From the NCBI GenBank assembly GCA_958510875.1, contig OY294067.1, positions 280,445,242-280,509,241 on the forward strand: a stretch of DNA of 64,000 bases. The letters run 5' to 3'. Below the pieces are notes generated by a model. It was not told where the DNA came from. It worked only from the letters and a program-made list of their open reading frames with translations, and searched no databases. Each line of letters opens with the position of its first letter. Position 1 is the stretch's first letter. Origin of the DNA: Endomychus coccineus (taxonomy: Eukaryota > Arthropoda > Insecta > Coleoptera > Endomychidae). Positions 1 through 9,531 of the stretch are shown here, piece after piece. The translations under genes were made by a program, and so were the position numbers.

Positions 1-3000
1 TTGCAGGAAAAAACAGCCCCAACTATATGTTAGAGACTTTAGCAAGATTTAATGTAAGAAAATGTACCGGAACGATATCATCTGGTTCTTCAGGCTAGAT
101 TTTTATTAAGTCCGAACCAATGACTATGAGTATAAATTGACACAGCGTCACCTATAACGTTACGAGAGCGGTGGTGCGACCAACAAGGTGAGGGTGCGAG
201 AACGATAAGAGTGAACACTGTTGGCTGTACCATCTTTAACCATAGTGTATTCATTATCTCCGCTGAGACTAGTTGATATTTTAATTAATCAAAACGTCTC
301 AACACTGATTACAATTTGGGAAGGGAAACAACGCCAAAGCAGAATAGTTAGCAGAATAAGAAATATTTGCACAAAATTCTCGAATTTACAAGTTGAATGA
401 GCATGAATGTTGTCTTGGTTTAGTGCTTTCACGCTGAAGCTTAGGCTTCATTGTACGTAATCACTTTGTCAAGTCCCAAACAACCAGCAGCTCTTTGAGG
501 ACCGGTGAGAAAACGTATCTAGCATTATTAACCAAAATTCATGCTGCCTCATGCGGAAACGACAATTAAAAATAAAAAGGCTTTGTCGCCATTTAGAGTA
601 AAGCCAATACCCTCCAAAAACACGAGCCTGGGCGCTCGGTTGGGACATCTCAAGCCAGGAACTATGATGCAGCTGGGCACCTATACGTTACGACACAATA
701 CTGCAATACCAACAGTAATGCAAAAGTTTTATTTATTCTTTAGGAAATATATAACGACTTCCTGGGTTACCAGACGTGAAGTGAGTTCTTACTTGGACCA
801 CATATCCTTTTTTACAGTAAAAAACCTGTCTTCTGATGGATCTGTTTTTCCTAACCTAACAATATGTAATTTAAATTAAACTCATTGGAACAATACGAAA
901 TTATTTCCAAAATTCCGTGGTCTATGTGTGACCATGCACTATGTGTCTGTGTTGTAAATTTCTTTGAAGTCGAATTAACTTTCACGATTTTGGGTGTACG
1001 TATTTGTTTTTTTCAACTACCGAATCGCTCAAGTATAAATGAGAAATTATCTTTACAGTTGTTGGATGCGGAAAAATTAATAGATTGGAACTTCTTAAAA
1101 ACGCGAGTGTATGTAAATGTGAGGATGAAATCATAGTGTTTACGAAATATCTAGTTGTCTGCAGTTTAATCTGTTTCGATATAAAATGAAATTTCAGATC
1201 ATCATTCCATACGAAGCCATTTTGCAGCGCCCTTTATTCAGTCATACCAGTTTGATACACGCTTATTTACAGGTAACTGCACCTTAGGAACAGATGCTAC
1301 ATATAATGTTCCACGCAAAAAAAGGTCGAACTCTGTTAAATTCTAATATTTAACACTTGTCACACTCAATATTAAGACTAAACGGTACTGTTGTAAGCTC
1401 TGTTCCAAGCCTTTTGTTGATGACGTCAAACTTACGTTTTTAATCAGCGCCAATAGCTTGCGTATATGGAGGCGTAATGGGGGTATAGTTGACAGCTTAA
1501 AGATTTCATATTCTACAAATCGCGCCCTTTCCTTTGATACCCAGAAAGCTATAATTGGATGTTTTTTTACATTTTCAGACACCTTATTGAATTTTTCTTT
1601 CAAAATTTAAAAATTCGTAGTATACGCATGAAGACCTTTTATTTGATACCCATAAAAAATTAAAAATCAAAATTTCAAACCCTTATCGCGAAAATCGGTC
1701 AAGACGATCACTATATGATTAATATATTATTGTTGCAGTGTTGCAATGCACTCCCGGTTTCCCTTCCGGTGTGACAAAGTGTCAACTATATAACCCACTT
1801 TCGAACGGATATGACAACTCAAGCATTGTGACAAGTATTTTATGAATTCACCACTCCCAGTGTAATCAAAGTATTTTTAACAAATGAGTATGCGTCACTC
1901 ATATTTTGAAATTTGAATACTTCATAGATGTCGGTCTTTGACGTTAACTCAAAAAAAAATTAGGGCGTGGTTTTCCGCGCAACTTTGACGTTGACAGATA
2001 TCCAAAACTTATTCATAGAAGCGTTGACACCAACCATGACCTGTCACGTGACACCTGCCATGATAACTTTCATGATGACACATGCTAGTTCCAATGGTAA
2101 ACGAACTGTCATGTTACCCACCATGACACCTGCGACACACTTATTCCAACGGCAAACATGACAGTTCAATCGATCACTGACTTGCCATACCGATTCTCCC
2201 GTAGCCAGTACAGCGAGCAGTGTACCAACATCTTAATTAGCTTGGATCAGCCATGGACGTATAGCACTCAAAAGTCGTTGTTGAGGCAATGCTCTTTTGG
2301 AATCATCTGCTAACCTTGATTGTTATTATTACTAGCAAATTGTTGCCGTTTCCTCCGAATCGGCCAGTTGGAGAGACGGAGTTGCAGCGATAACGACTTT
2401 GTTATTGCATCGGTCGCCGCCATAACGGAACTGACCCAAGCTTAAATATCGGCACATTGATATTTTGGACTACTACTTTGTACCCATAGACCCTTAGATG
2501 ACCGGGCGGGAGCAAGCTACCAATTACAACAACTACACAAGTGACTCAAGGCTATATAGGTTCATTCACTTAACGCTATTAAAAAACTCTTGTCACTTTT
2601 CGCCCTCGTATCTTCAGCGCAGTATATCGAAGATGATTTTTATTCACGAGGAATTCATGACATATGGAATAATCGATCAGAATAATCTGTGGGACGAATG
2701 AAAGGTTAACGCCAACTCGTTGCGCCGAGTGAAGTAGTATTTAGATCACCAACTGAATGGTACGTACATCCCACACACATTCATAATAGCAATTGGACAA
2801 TTAATCAATTTGTTTCATTGTTTGCTCAATTTTTCATGAATTCACACTTATTAAGCGAAGCAATAATAAATCACGCATCTGATTGATGATTAAAAATAAT
2901 TTGACTCGGAATAATATTGAAAAGCATTATTAATTGACTTTCTTCGGGCGTAAACAATGCATCAACTTGTCAAAGCCTCAAGAGAATCAGTTAGTTGTTC

Positions 3001-3923
3001 CAATAACAAGCGAATATCACTCCGGGTATTACTTCTCCGTTTGCTTTATTCAATTCGCATTTTAAAAATAACAGTGAAGTTCAGTAACACTTAAATAAAA
3101 GGCTCTCCCTTTCCAATATTTGAGAATAATTTCTAGATTGTATATTAATTGATTGGAGAACGGAATTGGAAGCAAAGCGAAACCACTTCAGAGGGAGAAC
3201 CTGAAGTAAGAAGAACGAGGGGAGTGCAAGTGAGACGAGGGTGCCGGTCCTTCATTAAACACTTCTATAATTAAGAATAGGCCTTAAATGGCGCGTTGTT
3301 CATATTTACTCTTATTTTCAATTGCCTCGCTTCCTTATTAACCATTGTGTGAATACATCTTCTCCCGACAAATTGCGTCAACAAAACTTTTAGTTATACA
3401 CACTCTTTTTATAATTATGACTGGCGCAATTTAGTTTTTAATTTCGTCTCGAAATAATTTGAAAAAGAATGGCATTCAACGTGGTGAGCTGAAACTAATT
3501 ATTATCTCGCAAAAGACCATTTTCGCGAGTCTCGTTCTGCGCAAAATATTATTCGAGAGATTCCGTTTTACGGAGGCACGACTTACTTACTCGTTTCGAC
3601 TCTGATAAATCATAGCTTTGTTGGTGTACTACTGCCAAAGACGGCTGAAAAAGTGTCTTGTCTTGCTATTATATAGTGGTACATATTGTAATGGTCCCAC
3701 CTATCCATCCTAATATTTCACGCCGCGCCCGAAGCAAGCTTTTTGGAGTTATTGCGAGTTTTGTAAGAAATCAATTTCCATGTCTGTTTATTTGTCAGCA
3801 ATCCACGAAAATGGGAAGCATGATTTCCAAAAACTGAAAAAAAGACCCGTTATAATCTATAAGGGTTGCAAAGGACCTCGGCCTGAGAAACCTCACCGGT
3901 TCCCCCTTCGTATTTCGTATCAA
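1..3923. other. Gene-free stretch, no element recognised
   Basis: Several short open frames exist, such as 541-879 and 885-1136 on the plus strand, but none shows a familiar motif, a splice context or a repeated domain, so I do not call them genes. Around 2030-2165 there are several imperfect copies of a short CCATGACACCTGC-like word, which is local low-order repetition. The part from about 2700 to 3650 has higher complexity than the surrounding DNA and could be host intergenic or intronic sequence. I see no RNA gene or transposon end here. Confidence 0.5.
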
Positions 3924-3995
3924 ACGAGGCAAGGTGGAAAGTCCCTGAAAAATGAAACAAGAAATGATTTATTTGGTCAAAACTTATTTTATTTC

Positions 3996-4354
3996 TCAAC
4001 ATAATCTCCTTGTAGCCCGATACACTTCGTCTAATTTTTCGCCCGCTTCCAAATAATACGATTTCGGAAATCCTTCAAAGCAGGCGTTTTTCTTCAGTGA
4101 TGACCTCATCGTTGGAGCCAAATCTGGAGAATATGGTGGATGCCCAACCGATTCGTAGAGCAATTCATTCAATATTGCCATTGCGACTGCAGACCTATGC
4201 GCCGGTGCATTGTCCTGGTGGAAAAGCACTTTTATCTTTGCCAAATACGGCCGCTTTCGCTTCAAATCGGCGTCGAATCGTTCCAACAGCTCTGAATAAT
4301 ATACGTCGGTGATCGTTTTGCTCTTTTCAACGTAATAGATATGGATGATACCAT
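3996..4354 (-). pseudogene. Mariner transposase, C-terminal part
   Basis: Minus-strand reading gives the catalytic-domain block of a mariner transposase: a G-I-I-H-I segment, then Y-Y-S-E-L-L, then H-Q-D-N-A-P-A-H with the second catalytic aspartate, then H-P-P-Y-S-P-D-L-A-P. In intact D34D transposases the third aspartate sits just after that motif in a C-D-F/Y-L-F-P stretch. Here the frame jumps straight into a later part of the domain, so the third catalytic residue is missing. The fragment ends with the usual K-S-Y-Y-L-E and Y-R-A-T region before the 3' UTR. It is inactive and belongs to the same copy as 5486-5664 and 6371-6777. Confidence 0.85.
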
Positions 4355-5485
4355 TGTAACGGTTAATATGTCCGTTCACTTAATTACTATAAATAGAACG
4401 CCACTGGTGAAACATTTCTTCACTGGAAGTTATAAAGATCAATCTAGTCGCCATGCATCTCAGCTACGCGTTCTGCTTGAAAATAACTGTTCGTTTTTGA
4501 TTTCAACACCTGTGTGTGTAACACGCAATTTAAAATGCAGTAAGCATTTGCTAATTTATATGAAATACAATAATTAATATTTATTAGTGAAAAACGTCTT
4601 GGAAAGAGGCGGTTAGAGTTTATGATTAGCAATATGATTGATTAATATCGATATATAAATTCAATGTTATTTTTAATACAATTTTTATCTGCAAGCCACA
4701 TGCTTCCTTCATCATTTTTCAATTAATCTATTCATATTTTAGTAATCAATAATTAAAATATAATAATTTGCATGTACTAATGAAGAACATGATTATTACT
4801 AACTATGTTCAAAATTATTTTTTTTGTGATCTCTTAATATATCGTGAAATCGAAATATTCTAGAATTTTGATCGTGGCCATATTTGAATTGGAGCTATAC
4901 TTTATTTCTCCTTCTATATTAAATTCAAATAGTATGAATTTTAGAAATATTCAGAGATCGTAAAAGAAGAAGAAAACAGTTTAAATATACACAAAATTAA
5001 TTAACCTGATTTCTTTCAGTTTTTTCCTTTTACTTGTAAAGAATTTTTTTCTCTTCTTTTCTTGCGTATGAATACGTAATATAAATTCCAAAATTGGATA
5101 TTGGATCATTTCTGTATCTACTTGAAACATTTCATTCTTAACTGAATATTGGCTACAATGTTGAACGTACATGGTATATATCGAAGGATACAATGGAATC
5201 AATAAGAACATAAAACTGCCTGGATTTCGATAAGTTAAGTTATCATATTTGTTTATTTATAATTTATAAGTTGAATTTTTAATAATTGTTTCGTCTTTAT
5301 TGAATCAATATTTGTAAATTGTGCATATGTAATATATCTGTGATTTGTGGAAAGAATTAGTAAAGTTCCACTCTTCTATTAAAGATTAATTTTATATGAT
5401 CCCATCCAAGAGAAACAATAAATATAACCTTATCATCATTTGCGAGCCGAGCATACCAACCTCATAATTAGATGGATTAAAGGTT
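4355..5485. mobile_element. 1.13 kb insertion in mariner, 7-bp target duplication
   Basis: The mariner coding sequence stops at ATACCAT (4348-4354) and resumes at a second ATACCAT (5486-5492). The protein reading continues across this point, so 4355-5485 is an insertion with a 7-bp target-site duplication. It starts TGTAACGGTTAATATG and has a TATAAATAG box about 30 bases in, which resembles the start of a solo LTR. However, its end (TTAAAGGTT) lacks the usual CA and is not an inverted copy of the start. No coding motif was found inside. A solo LTR or an unclassified non-autonomous element are both possible. Confidence 0.6.
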
Positions 5486-5664
5486 ATACCATGTGCATCC
5501 CAAAAAACAGTCGTCATGACTTTGTTGGGCAATAAACCCACTCTGGCCTTTTTCGGCTTCGATTCGCCAGGAGAAATCCACTGGTCTCTAGTGTATTGTG
5601 ATGGATTCATGTTTCGTCCACGGTTACGAAACGACGCAAAAAGTTCTTCTTATCGCGCTTGAAC
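5486..5664 (-). pseudogene. Mariner transposase, middle part
   Basis: Continuation of the same transposase. Minus-strand frames give the region around the first catalytic aspartate (V-T-V-D-E-T), then S-P-G-E-S, K-K-A-R-V-G-L, and V-F-W-D-A-H-G-I. The tryptophan codon that normally follows D-E-T is TGA here. The mariner at 57383 carries the same TGA at the same place, while the copy at 44863 has TGG. A frame change is needed between the aspartate and the S-P-G-E-S block. The segment is cut on one side by the 4355-5485 insertion and on the other by the LINE at 5665. Confidence 0.8.
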
Positions 5665-6370
5665 CGAAAAATCGGTGGACAAGGAAACTCTAATGGTTGT
5701 CTATTATGCCTTTTTTCAGTCTCTGATAACTTATGGGATTACTTTCTGGGGCAACAGCTCTCAATCTAAACAGATTTTTATTCTACAAAAAATGGCAATA
5801 CGCATAATTTATGGCCTGAGGCATCGAAACTCCTGTAAAGGTACTTTTCGCAAATTCAATATTTTAACTGTTCCGGCACTTTATATCTCGGAAAGTCTTA
5901 TGTTCAACTTCAGAAACAAACACTATTCGGCAGAGTATGAAAACGGACAAATATATGAAACTCGTAAGATTTTATATCTTTACCCAGAGGTTGACTTAAC
6001 ATTATATCAAAAAAATATGGAATACATGAGCCTTAAGCTTTTTAACAAACTTCCAAATGAGATTAAAGAGATTAAGGAATTAAAAAAATTCAAAGCAGCT
6101 GTTACTAAATTGCTTTTAACTTTAGAACCTTATACAGTTGCAGATTTTTTAGAACAATAAGTCTGTATATTATGTGCTAACATTTTACGGTGATAGTATT
6201 TCTATATTATTTATTATTTGTTTATATATGTATATATATGTAGTGAAGTGTATATATATATAGTTACTACGACGTTTTTTAATATTGTATTGTTCATGTT
6301 TATTTTTTAAATGTAGACAACTCATGTTGAAATAAAGATTATTATTATTGTAATTATTATTATTATTATT
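5665..6370 (+). pseudogene. Non-LTR retrotransposon RT C-terminus, 5'-truncated
   Basis: An open frame at 5675-6160 encodes about 160 residues typical of the C-terminal end of a jockey/CR1-type reverse transcriptase: Y-Y-A-F-F-Q-S, Y-G-I-T-F-W-G-N, F-I-L-Q-K-M-A-I-R-I-I, later L-F-N-K-L-P and a final F-L-E-Q before the stop. The insert ends in an ATT-rich tail at about 6345-6370, as expected for the 3' end of a LINE. The catalytic YADD region is absent, so this is a short 5'-truncated insertion. It landed inside the mariner transposase; GAAC/AAAC at the two joints leaves only about 3 bases of overlap, so no convincing target duplication is visible. The copy at 41478-42843 is from a related family. 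Confidence 0.85.
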
Positions 6371-6777
6371 AAACATCGCCAAACACTCCTTTGTAGTAGT
6401 CATACGATCGCGCTTGTTGTCAACAGAGAGCTAATGCGGGACCCCTCTGACAGATAACTTTCTCATATTCAAAAATGTATGCAAAATGTTCCGTATCCGT
6501 TCGGTGAGATGCTGTCCAATATTAAACCATGGATTTTATGGACGATTTCTGGCGTTGTAACCTCAATTGGATGACCAGAACGTTAGGCGTCCTTTGTAGT
6601 CATACTAGCACCACGAAAATCAGTAAACCACTTGCGAATCGTTCCAATCGATGGTGAAGAGTCCCCATAATGTTCAACAAGCGATGCTTTAGTTCGCGTA
6701 ATGTTTTTTCTACGCAAGAAATAATGTTCAATTAAGACGCCAAATTCAATTTTTTTCATGTTTACAAAAATCTTCAA
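6371..6777 (-). pseudogene. Mariner transposase, N-terminal part
   Basis: Minus strand. An ATG near 6740 in the F-V-N-M-K-K context begins the DNA-binding end: E-F-G-V-L-I-E-H-Y-F, K-N-I-T-R-T-K, H-Y-G-D-S-S-P-S-I-G-T, and W-F-T-D-F-R. Further on, other frames give R-P-I-E-V, T-P-E-I-V-H-K-I-H-G and the S-V-W-R-C-L block near the LINE junction. Part of the helix-turn-helix linker is deleted and several frameshifts are needed, so this is dead. The 5' UTR and terminal repeat follow to about 6937. Confidence 0.8.
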
Positions 6778-7254
6778 GGTTGCATGCTTTCGATGGGTGT
6801 CAAAATAGAACTGAATGGCATATCAGTCTGAAAATTTGAATGCGTTCTAGTTAAAGGTGGTACATCACAAATGTCACATGGGATTTTCGATTGTGGTGCC
6901 ATCTGTTTTATTTTTTAGGGACTTTTCACCATGCCCTCGCCCTTTCATATACAGAATACCTAGAGAAATCCCTACAGTTATCAGAGATTTTCAAGACTTC
7001 AAAGACTCATACTGTAATCTATAATACTTCAATTCAACAGAGATTACCAGTAAAGTTCAACAGAGCAACTACAGATCTAAACTTAAATAAAATAACTGTT
7101 AAAAGTTTGTTATTCAATAGCTTTTTCAAACAAATATTACAAAGTCCTGTAATGTTCTGTAATCGGTCGAAAAAATTTTGTTTGGGGCTTTCGCGGATAT
7201 ATTGGCTTTTAGCATTTCTGAATCGATGTAGACTATTTATCACATCATATCTGT

Positions 7255-7290
7255 GTGGTGTGCGTCCGTGCGGGCGTGCGTTCGTGCGTA
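7255..7290 (+). repeat. GTGCG-rich low-complexity patch
   Basis: A short run of imperfect GTGCG/CGTGCGTTC units. It causes opposing open frames rich in His, Ala, Arg and Thr, which I do not take as coding. Confidence 0.6.
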
Positions 7291-7510
7291 ACCTACTGTG
7301 GAGACGATTGCGCTGTTCCTATTGGTTCCTAATCGATTGAAAAATGTCCAGGTCTTGGTGAAAACGGGAACGGTATTGTTTTTGGGCGCGGTAGGCCCGT
7401 TTCGAGTGGTATTTCTGACATTCATTATAATTTTTTCAAATGGAATTATGATCATTGAACCGTAATCTATCACACGTAAATATTTATCCTGCAGAAGTGA
7501 CGTAATGAAT

Positions 7511-7668
7511 AATGAAAAAGGTCAAGGATCACAATTTCAGTGACTCTAGGCGCTTACTGCACGGTTTTTCAGGTGGAGGTCTACGCAATACTGACTTGTG
7601 CCATGGAAAACCTGCGGAGAAACTACGTAAATAGGCGCATATATATATTTGCACAGACAGCCGGTCGG
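7511..7668 (+). pseudogene. RNase H domain, N-terminal piece
   Basis: The plus-strand frame reads T-V-F-Q-V-E-V-Y-A-I, then C-A-M-E-N-L-R-R-N-Y, then I-Y-I before reaching the transposon junction. The Q-x-E-V-Y-A-I block holds the second acidic catalytic residue (Glu) of retrotransposon RNase H. The first Asp, normally in a D-G-S motif upstream, is not visible. The frame continues at 8801 once the MULE and one copy of its target duplication are removed: the joined codons read T-D-S-R-S-A-L, which contains the third acidic residue (D-S). Confidence 0.8.
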
Positions 7669-8799
7669 CATTTAGACATTCCACTATAGCATTCGGCACC
7701 CGTCTTCAACCTCATTGGTTCATTTAAATATGCTGCCGAATTCCATAACGGATTGTTTCGACGGTGCCTAAATTGAGAGTGAATTGTTATTTATGCAGTT
7801 TGTAGGTAGTTACGGTGCCGAATTCTGAAGTGTAATGATTGAGCGGTGCTGAAATGCAAGGATGTCTTTTTATATGCCATTGGTGAAACCTGAAAGTACC
7901 AAGAAAAAGTAGAAGAATCTACTTTGACTCTCGACTTAACGGATATTACGTAAAATGCTTTGAATTTAGATGATGATCCTCTGGAAATTTCGAAAGTATA
8001 TTATATTCACACGGATGACCAGTCTAATGAAGGTTTACAACGAATTTTTTCACTTCACAGTTAACTGAAAGAAAAGTTTTACAGAGATTAAACTCTATAA
8101 AACCCAAAACTTCTTGGGAAACATTCTTATGCACTGCTGGAAGTTCCTTAGCATTAAGGCACAAAACAAATTTGAATATTAAAGTTCAACCAACATCTTT
8201 AAGTAGAAGAAAAATGGGGATGACAAGAGGGTGTAAGAGACTTCCTTGTGGCCGACCTGCCAAAGGTGAAACTTCATGCAAGAAAAGGGAGCGCAACTTA
8301 GCAGAAAATGTAGCCAAAAATCGTCCGAATGCAAAAAGTCATGGCATGAACCATTAAATAATGTTTTTCTTGCATTCGCCTATGACTGTTCACATTCATG
8401 TTTTTATAGTATGAAAAATAAAAGCTATGTATACCTACATGAGTGTTTATTACTTACAATTGTATGAAAAAGTATACGTTAATTTTAAATTAACTTGATA
8501 TTTATGCAATTTTAAAAATAAAGTAAGAAGTTCTGAGAAAAACGTTAAAATATGCATTACCTAGTAAAGTATTCGGCATAGTACAGGCTTAAATTGTGTA
8601 ACATTCAACTCTGTATTTCAGCACCGCTTAAACATTGCACTTCAGAATTCGGTACCATTCGCAGTTTGAAACTAAATAACAACCCACTCTCGATTTAAGC
8701 ACCGTCAAACAATCCGCTATGGAATTCGACAGCATATTTAAATGAACCAATCAGATTGAGATTGAAGAGTGCCACATGCTTTAGTAGAATGTCTAAATG
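7669..8799 (+). mobile_element. MULE-like element with about 190-bp TIRs
   Basis: The left arm (7669-7861) and right arm (8608-8799) are long imperfect inverted repeats, starting CATTTAGACATTC and ending GAATGTCTAAATG. Shared blocks include GGTTCATTTAAATATGCTG and CGAATTCTGAAGTG with its inverse. The flanks are CAGCCGGTCGG on the left and CAGCCGTCGG on the right, a target duplication of about 9-10 bp in which the right copy has lost one G. Long TIRs and a 9-bp class duplication are hallmarks of Mutator-like elements. The interior keeps the C-terminus of a coding gene (8031-8357), so this is a deletion derivative. Outer boundaries could shift by one base. Confidence 0.85.
8031..8357 (+). pseudogene. 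Probable MULE-associated protein, C-terminus
   Basis: The plus-strand frame is open from 8031 to the stop at 8355-8357. From about 8061 it reads L-T-E-R-K-V-L-Q-R-L, S-W-E-T-F, S-S-L-A-L-R-H, then a very basic tail: I-K-V-Q-P-T-S, S-R-R-K, R-L-P-C-G-R-P-A-K-G, K-K-R-E-R-N-L and a final N-A-K-S-H-G. I recall this basic tail from arthropod MULE/SWIM-type transposase-like proteins, an identification made by memory of the pattern. Upstream at about 7950-8030 another frame (I-S-K-V-Y-Y-I-H) looks like the preceding part, with a frameshift or short deletion between. There is no ATG start and no transposase core, so it is a remnant left between the TIRs. Confidence 0.55.
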
Positions 8800-8800
8800 C

Positions 8801-9436
8801 AGCCGTCGGCTCTGGGAGCTCTCAAATCACCCAGAGTCACATCAAGGCTTGTCAAAGAATGCAGGGATACACTGGCTGAACTAGCTAGGAGAAATAAAGT
8901 TCAACTCATCTGGGTCCTCCCAACACAGAGTTGTAGGGAACGAAATGGCCGACTCTCTGGCCAGGCGAGAGTCGTCTAGCGCCCCTATCGGGCCGGAGCC
9001 AATGGTCGCTTTATCAAACTGCGTAGGGGGTCTCACCCTTCGGGGCCAACTGATTAAAGAGTGGTCTAAACTGTGGCGAGAATCACCACGCATGAGGCAG
9101 GCCAAGCTCTTCATCGAAGAGCCTGTGTCTAGGCTCTCAAAGAAACTCCTTTCTCTGAACAGAAGGGACATCAGAGAGATGACTGGAATCTTAACCGGTC
9201 ACTGTCGTCTTAACAAACATCTCCATCTCCACACTATGGGCATTACAGATGACCCAATATGTAGGAAAAGCAGAGAGGTGGAAGAAACTGCCTCTCACAT
9301 CCTGTTGGAATGCCCAGCATTAGCATCCCTCAGGCACCAACACTTCGGAGAATTAAAACTGCTCCCAGAAGAACTTATGGAAGCCAGCACTGGCAATATT
9401 CTGGGTTTCTGGAGGGCCACAAACCTGCTAGAATAG
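8801..9436 (+). pseudogene. RNase H domain C-terminus and zinc-knuckle tail
   Basis: Two frames joined by a frameshift near 8915-8945. The first gives A-L-K-S-P-R-V-T-S-R and R-N-K-V-Q-L-I-W-V. The second gives V-G-N-E-M-A-D-S-L-A-R, where N-E-x-A-D is the conserved last block of RNase H with the final acidic residue. After it comes the usual tail of this LINE class: L-T-G-H-C-R-L-N-K-H, then a Cys/His cluster (D-P-I-C, H-I-L-L-E-C-P-A-L). The stop is followed by about 80 bases of 3' UTR and the TGA tail. The copy is inactive because of the MULE, the frameshift and the missing RT. Confidence 0.85.
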
Positions 9437-9531
9437 AATAGGCTCCTGACCACGGCACAATGGGCCCAACTAAGTGGCCTAAGTGCATCAGGAGGCAAGG
9501 CCCCCTCCCCTCTTATGATGATGATGATGAC

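Larger units (their letters stand above)
3925..6940 (-). mobile_element. Mariner element, split by two insertions
   Basis: One minus-strand mariner copy. The terminus at the low coordinate begins CGAGGCAAGGTGGAAAGTCC and the other terminus (about 6912-6937) is its inverted counterpart. Reading from high to low coordinates gives the 5' UTR, transposase N-terminus, middle and C-terminus in the right order. The coding region is interrupted by foreign DNA at 4355-5485 and at 5665-6370. It is also damaged by internal deletions, including loss of the segment after the S-P-D-L-A-P motif that would hold the third catalytic aspartate. The same family recurs at 13488, 15521, 16945, 44863 and 57383. The flanking TA is not clear at the low end, so the outer boundary there is approximate. 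Confidence 0.85.
7505..9531 (+). mobile_element. Non-LTR retrotransposon 3' end with RNase H, split by MULE
   Basis: The plus strand carries the C-terminal RNase H domain and tail of a non-LTR retrotransposon of the RNase H-bearing group (I/R1/Loa-like by motif). It is cut in two by a 1.13 kb DNA transposon at 7669-8799. The 3' end is a short TGA microsatellite at 9516-9530, a tail type known for such elements. The RT domain is not present upstream: before about 7505 the frames lose all similarity, so the copy is 5'-truncated. Related RNase H fragments occur at 23095-23235 (minus) and 24428-24590 (plus). Confidence 0.8.

Noticed and set aside
541..1136. Two plus-strand open frames of 112 and 83 codons
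   Set aside because: No motif, no conserved pattern, no start or splice context; consistent with chance frames.
4355..5485. Solo LTR
   Set aside because: The start looks LTR-like, but the end lacks CA and the 7-bp duplication is longer than usual, so I left it unclassified.
6891..7473. 149-codon plus-strand frame and 77-codon minus-strand frame
   Set aside because: The first begins in the mariner terminal repeat and runs into low-complexity DNA; the second is driven by the GTGCG patch.
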